This document shows, piece after piece, positions 61,901 to 64,000 of a stretch of DNA of 64,000 bases (positions are counted from its first letter, which is position 1; every line of letters begins with the position of its first letter). A program made the translations under genes and the position numbers. The notes under the pieces are model-generated. The model was not told the DNA's origin and did not search any database. It was given only the letters and a program-made list of their open reading frames with translations. Origin of the DNA: Elymus sibiricus (taxonomy: Eukaryota > Streptophyta > Magnoliopsida > Poales > Poaceae); assembly GCA_039707655.1 (NCBI GenBank), contig CM077664.1:29066781-29130780 (forward strand). The letters run 5' to 3'.

Positions 61901-62607
61901 AGAAGTTTTAGAGAGTCATTTTATTCTGTTGTGTGCTTTTGAAAGGTTTTAAAACAAAAAAAATATAGAGGGGAACCTAAAATTTTTTCAAAAGAAAAGT
62001 GAAAGTGAGAAAGACGATCACCGTTGAAGTGGGGGATATCCTTGAACTTTGTTCATGCCCATGGAAACTTTGTGAATCTTGAATTACTGAAACTTTCCAA
62101 CAAAAATAATTATCCCCTTGTACAAATCCATTGTATTATAAAAATAATGTGCCAAGATTTACCTTTAGGATGTTTAAATTGCTTGTTTGGTGTGTGCAGT
62201 GCAAAAACAGAAACTTTTGCTGTAGTATTTGAATTTACATATTTTTCCCGAGCGTGCAAAAATTGTGAAATTTTTACACAGTACTGCTATGATTTTTTTT
62301 TATTACGTCCTAATTTTTCAGAATTTTTGGAGTTACAGAAGTATATGTTTCATCTGCATCTTTATAGACTAATCTGTTTTCACAGATTGCTGTTATAGTT
62401 TCTTTATTTGCGTATGTTTGAAATCTTGTTGAGCCCTATTGACTTGGGAGCCACAGAATTGTGACAGCATACAGTGGGTAATGTTTGATTATAATTATAC
62501 AATAATGTTATAGCAGGACATGATGGGATTTGATGTTATATGTACTAACCCCTTAATAAAAAGTTCGGTTATGTTTTGTGTGGATGAAGTGTTCGAAAAT
62601 CGAGGAG
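58944..62607 (+). mobile_element. Internal region of a non-autonomous LTR element, split by a nested LTR
   Basis: One frame starts MDMEHEIPKKIVIL (59094), breaks at about 59312, continues at 59328-59838 (YDYYDVEQIEEF, then an acidic EEESEEQKEEE tract), and is cut by the solo LTR. It resumes at 61253 with CLPKDECYDPFDSFEISLFD, stops at 61468 and runs on with further decay to about 61845 (KSLLIKIGFDIPWDPGGS). No gag, protease, RT or integrase signature is seen. The product is of unknown function. The region after 61850 has 'gcctgggagacaaccc' and AT-rich DNA. Confidence 0.6.
59834..61252 (+). mobile_element. Solo LTR with 5-bp target duplication, nested
   Basis: The LTR occupies 59839-61247 (1409 bp, TGATACGTCTCCATCG to GGGTTATCA). 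It is flanked by tttcc (59834-59838 and 61248-61252). No internal region or second LTR is adjacent, so it formed by LTR-LTR recombination. It interrupts an open frame that rejoins across the target site. Confidence 0.9.
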
Positions 62608-63357
62608 TGATACGTCCATTTTGCATCATGTTTTGCTACTATTATTTATAGTGTTTTTAATCAATATAACACATTGTGGAGCAATTCTAATGCCTTTTCT
62701 CTCTTAATATGCAAGATTTACACAAGGAGGGAGATTGCCGGCAGCTGGAATTCTGGACCTGAAAAAGCTATGTCAGAGATACCTATTCTGCACATCTCCA
62801 AATGAGCTGAAATTTTACGGAGATTTATTTTGGAATAAATAAAAAATACTGGAAGCAAGAAGTACCAGAGGGGGCTACCCAGGTGCCCACGAGGCACCAG
62901 GGCGCGCCATCCCCCCAGGCGCGCCCTGGTACCTCGTGGGGCCCCTGGCCAGCCTCTGGCCCCCATTTTCTGGTATATAAGTCATTTTTCCCTAGAAAAA
63001 ATATAGAGAAGACTTTCGCGACGGTGCGCCACCGTCTCGAGGCGGAACTTGGGCAGGAGCACTTTTGCTCTCCGGCGGAGAGATTCTGCCGGGAATACTT
63101 CCCTCCGGGAGGGGGAAATCGTCGTCATCGACATCACCAGCGATCCTCTCATCGTGGGAGGACTAATCTTCATCAACATCTTCACCAGCACCATCTCATC
63201 TCAAACCCTAGTTCATCTCTTGTATTCAATCTTTGTCTCAAAACCTCAGATTGGTACCGGTGGGTTGCTGGTAGTGTTGATTACATCTTGTAGTTGATGC
63301 TAGTTAGTTTATTTGGTGGAAGATTATATGTTCAGATCTATTATGCTATTCAACACC
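62608..63357 (+). mobile_element. Partial LTR, left arm of a large palindrome
   Basis: It starts TGATACGTCCATTTTGC, a relative of the LTRs at 57433 and 59839. From about 62779 to 63357 it is the inverted match of 64000-63408. It contains the 'ggcgcgccctggt' and 'cttccctccgggaggggg' palindromic motifs seen in these LTRs. No element end is reached before the inversion point. Confidence 0.7.
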
Positions 63358-63407
63358 TCTCTGATCTTGGACATGAATATTGTAGTTGATGCTAGTTGGT
63401 TTATTTG

Positions 63408-64000
63408 GTGTTGAATAGCATAATAGATCTGAACATATAATCTTCCACCAAATAAACCAACTAGCATCAACTACAAGATGTAATCAACACTACTAGCAAC
63501 CCACAGGTACCAATCTGAGGTTTTGAGACAAAGATTGAATACAAGAGATGAACTAGGGTTTGAGATGAGATGGTGCTGGTGAATATGTTGATGAAGATTA
63601 GTCCTCCCACGATGAGAGGATCGCTGGTGATGCCAATGACGACGATTTCCCCCTCCCGGAGGGAAGTATCCCCGGCAGAATCTCTCCGCCGGAGAGGAAA
63701 AGTGCTCCTGCCCAAGTTCCGCGTCGAGACGGCGGCACACCATCCCGAAAGTCTTCTCTATATTTTTTCTAGGGCAAAATGACTTATATACCAGGAAATG
63801 GGGGCCAGAGGCTGGCCAGGGGCCCTACGAGCCACCAGGGCGCGCCTGGGGGGGGGGGGGGGGGGGTGGCACACCCTGGTGCCTCGTGGGCACCTGGTTG
63901 GCCCCCTCTGGTACTTCTTTCTTCCAAAATTTTTTATTTATTCCAAAATAATTCTCCGTGAAATTTCAGCTCATTTGGAGATGTGCAGAATAGGTATCTC
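63408..64000 (-). mobile_element. Inverted partial LTR, right arm of the palindrome, runs off the window
   Basis: Read on the - strand it repeats 62779-63357 with a few percent difference. It carries a 19-base poly-G run at 63848-63866 where the left arm has a run of about 8. The spacer (63358-63407) contains a direct copy of 'gtagttgatgctagtt' from the left arm (63288), so the join is not a simple inversion. Confidence 0.8.

Overview
This is a nuclear window from a grass of the wheat tribe (Triticeae: wheat, goatgrass or a close relative). It has no operons, its genes carry GT-AG introns, and most of the DNA is transposable elements of kinds typical of large Triticeae genomes: CACTA with 'tagtcccggttcg' subterminal repeats, a Stowaway MITE, Helitrons, a hAT, Mutator- and Harbinger-like elements, and LTR elements starting TGATACGTC and ending GGTTATCA. 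The tribe is inferred from repeat content; no species call is possible.

The genic part is a small cluster. Three copies of a WAT1-related (EamA/DMT-type) membrane transporter gene lie on the + strand: A (4296-6560), a multiply broken pseudogene; B (26732-29356), open but with a changed last intron that should add 16 residues; and C (45782-48062), an intact 368-residue copy. A fourth copy survives only as promoter and leader (about 51130-51605). Between A and B, on the - strand, is a nine-exon plastid-type branched-chain amino acid aminotransferase (14309-21364). Between B and C, on the - strand, is a thirteen-exon serine carboxypeptidase-like (SCPL) gene (34299-39801). It keeps its Ser-Asp-His triad but has two one-base frameshifts. 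At 51552-53480, on the - strand, is a small gene for a single BREVIS RADIX (BRX) domain; its last exon runs into the orphan WAT1 promoter.

Layout: 1-3527 AT-rich repeat-like DNA; 3528-8690 duplicated block with WAT1-A; 9274-12520 long LTR-like block; 12725-14241 inverted-repeat element holding a hAT; 14309-21364 BCAT, with a Mutator-like element in intron 5; 21480-26300 intergenic DNA with a decayed tandem array of about 300-bp units; 26300-29356 WAT1-B; 29357-34155 repeats, including tRNA-like pieces and a CCTCTCGCG minisatellite; 34156-39801 MITE and SCPL; about 40165-45002 a left-truncated CACTA element; 45003-50948 duplicated block with WAT1-C and a young Helitron; 51130-53480 orphan promoter and BRX gene; 53664-54604 Harbinger-like element; 54972-57420 GC-rich repeats and coiled-coil remnants; 57433-64000 nested LTR elements ending in a large palindrome.

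The A and C blocks are a segmental duplication, which gives empty sites for three insertions: a retroposon only in A, and a Helitron and the CACTA only in C. An amino-acid aminotransferase, an SCPL-family gene and WAT1-type transporters lie side by side. That could be chance or could be a decaying metabolic cluster; the sequence does not decide.
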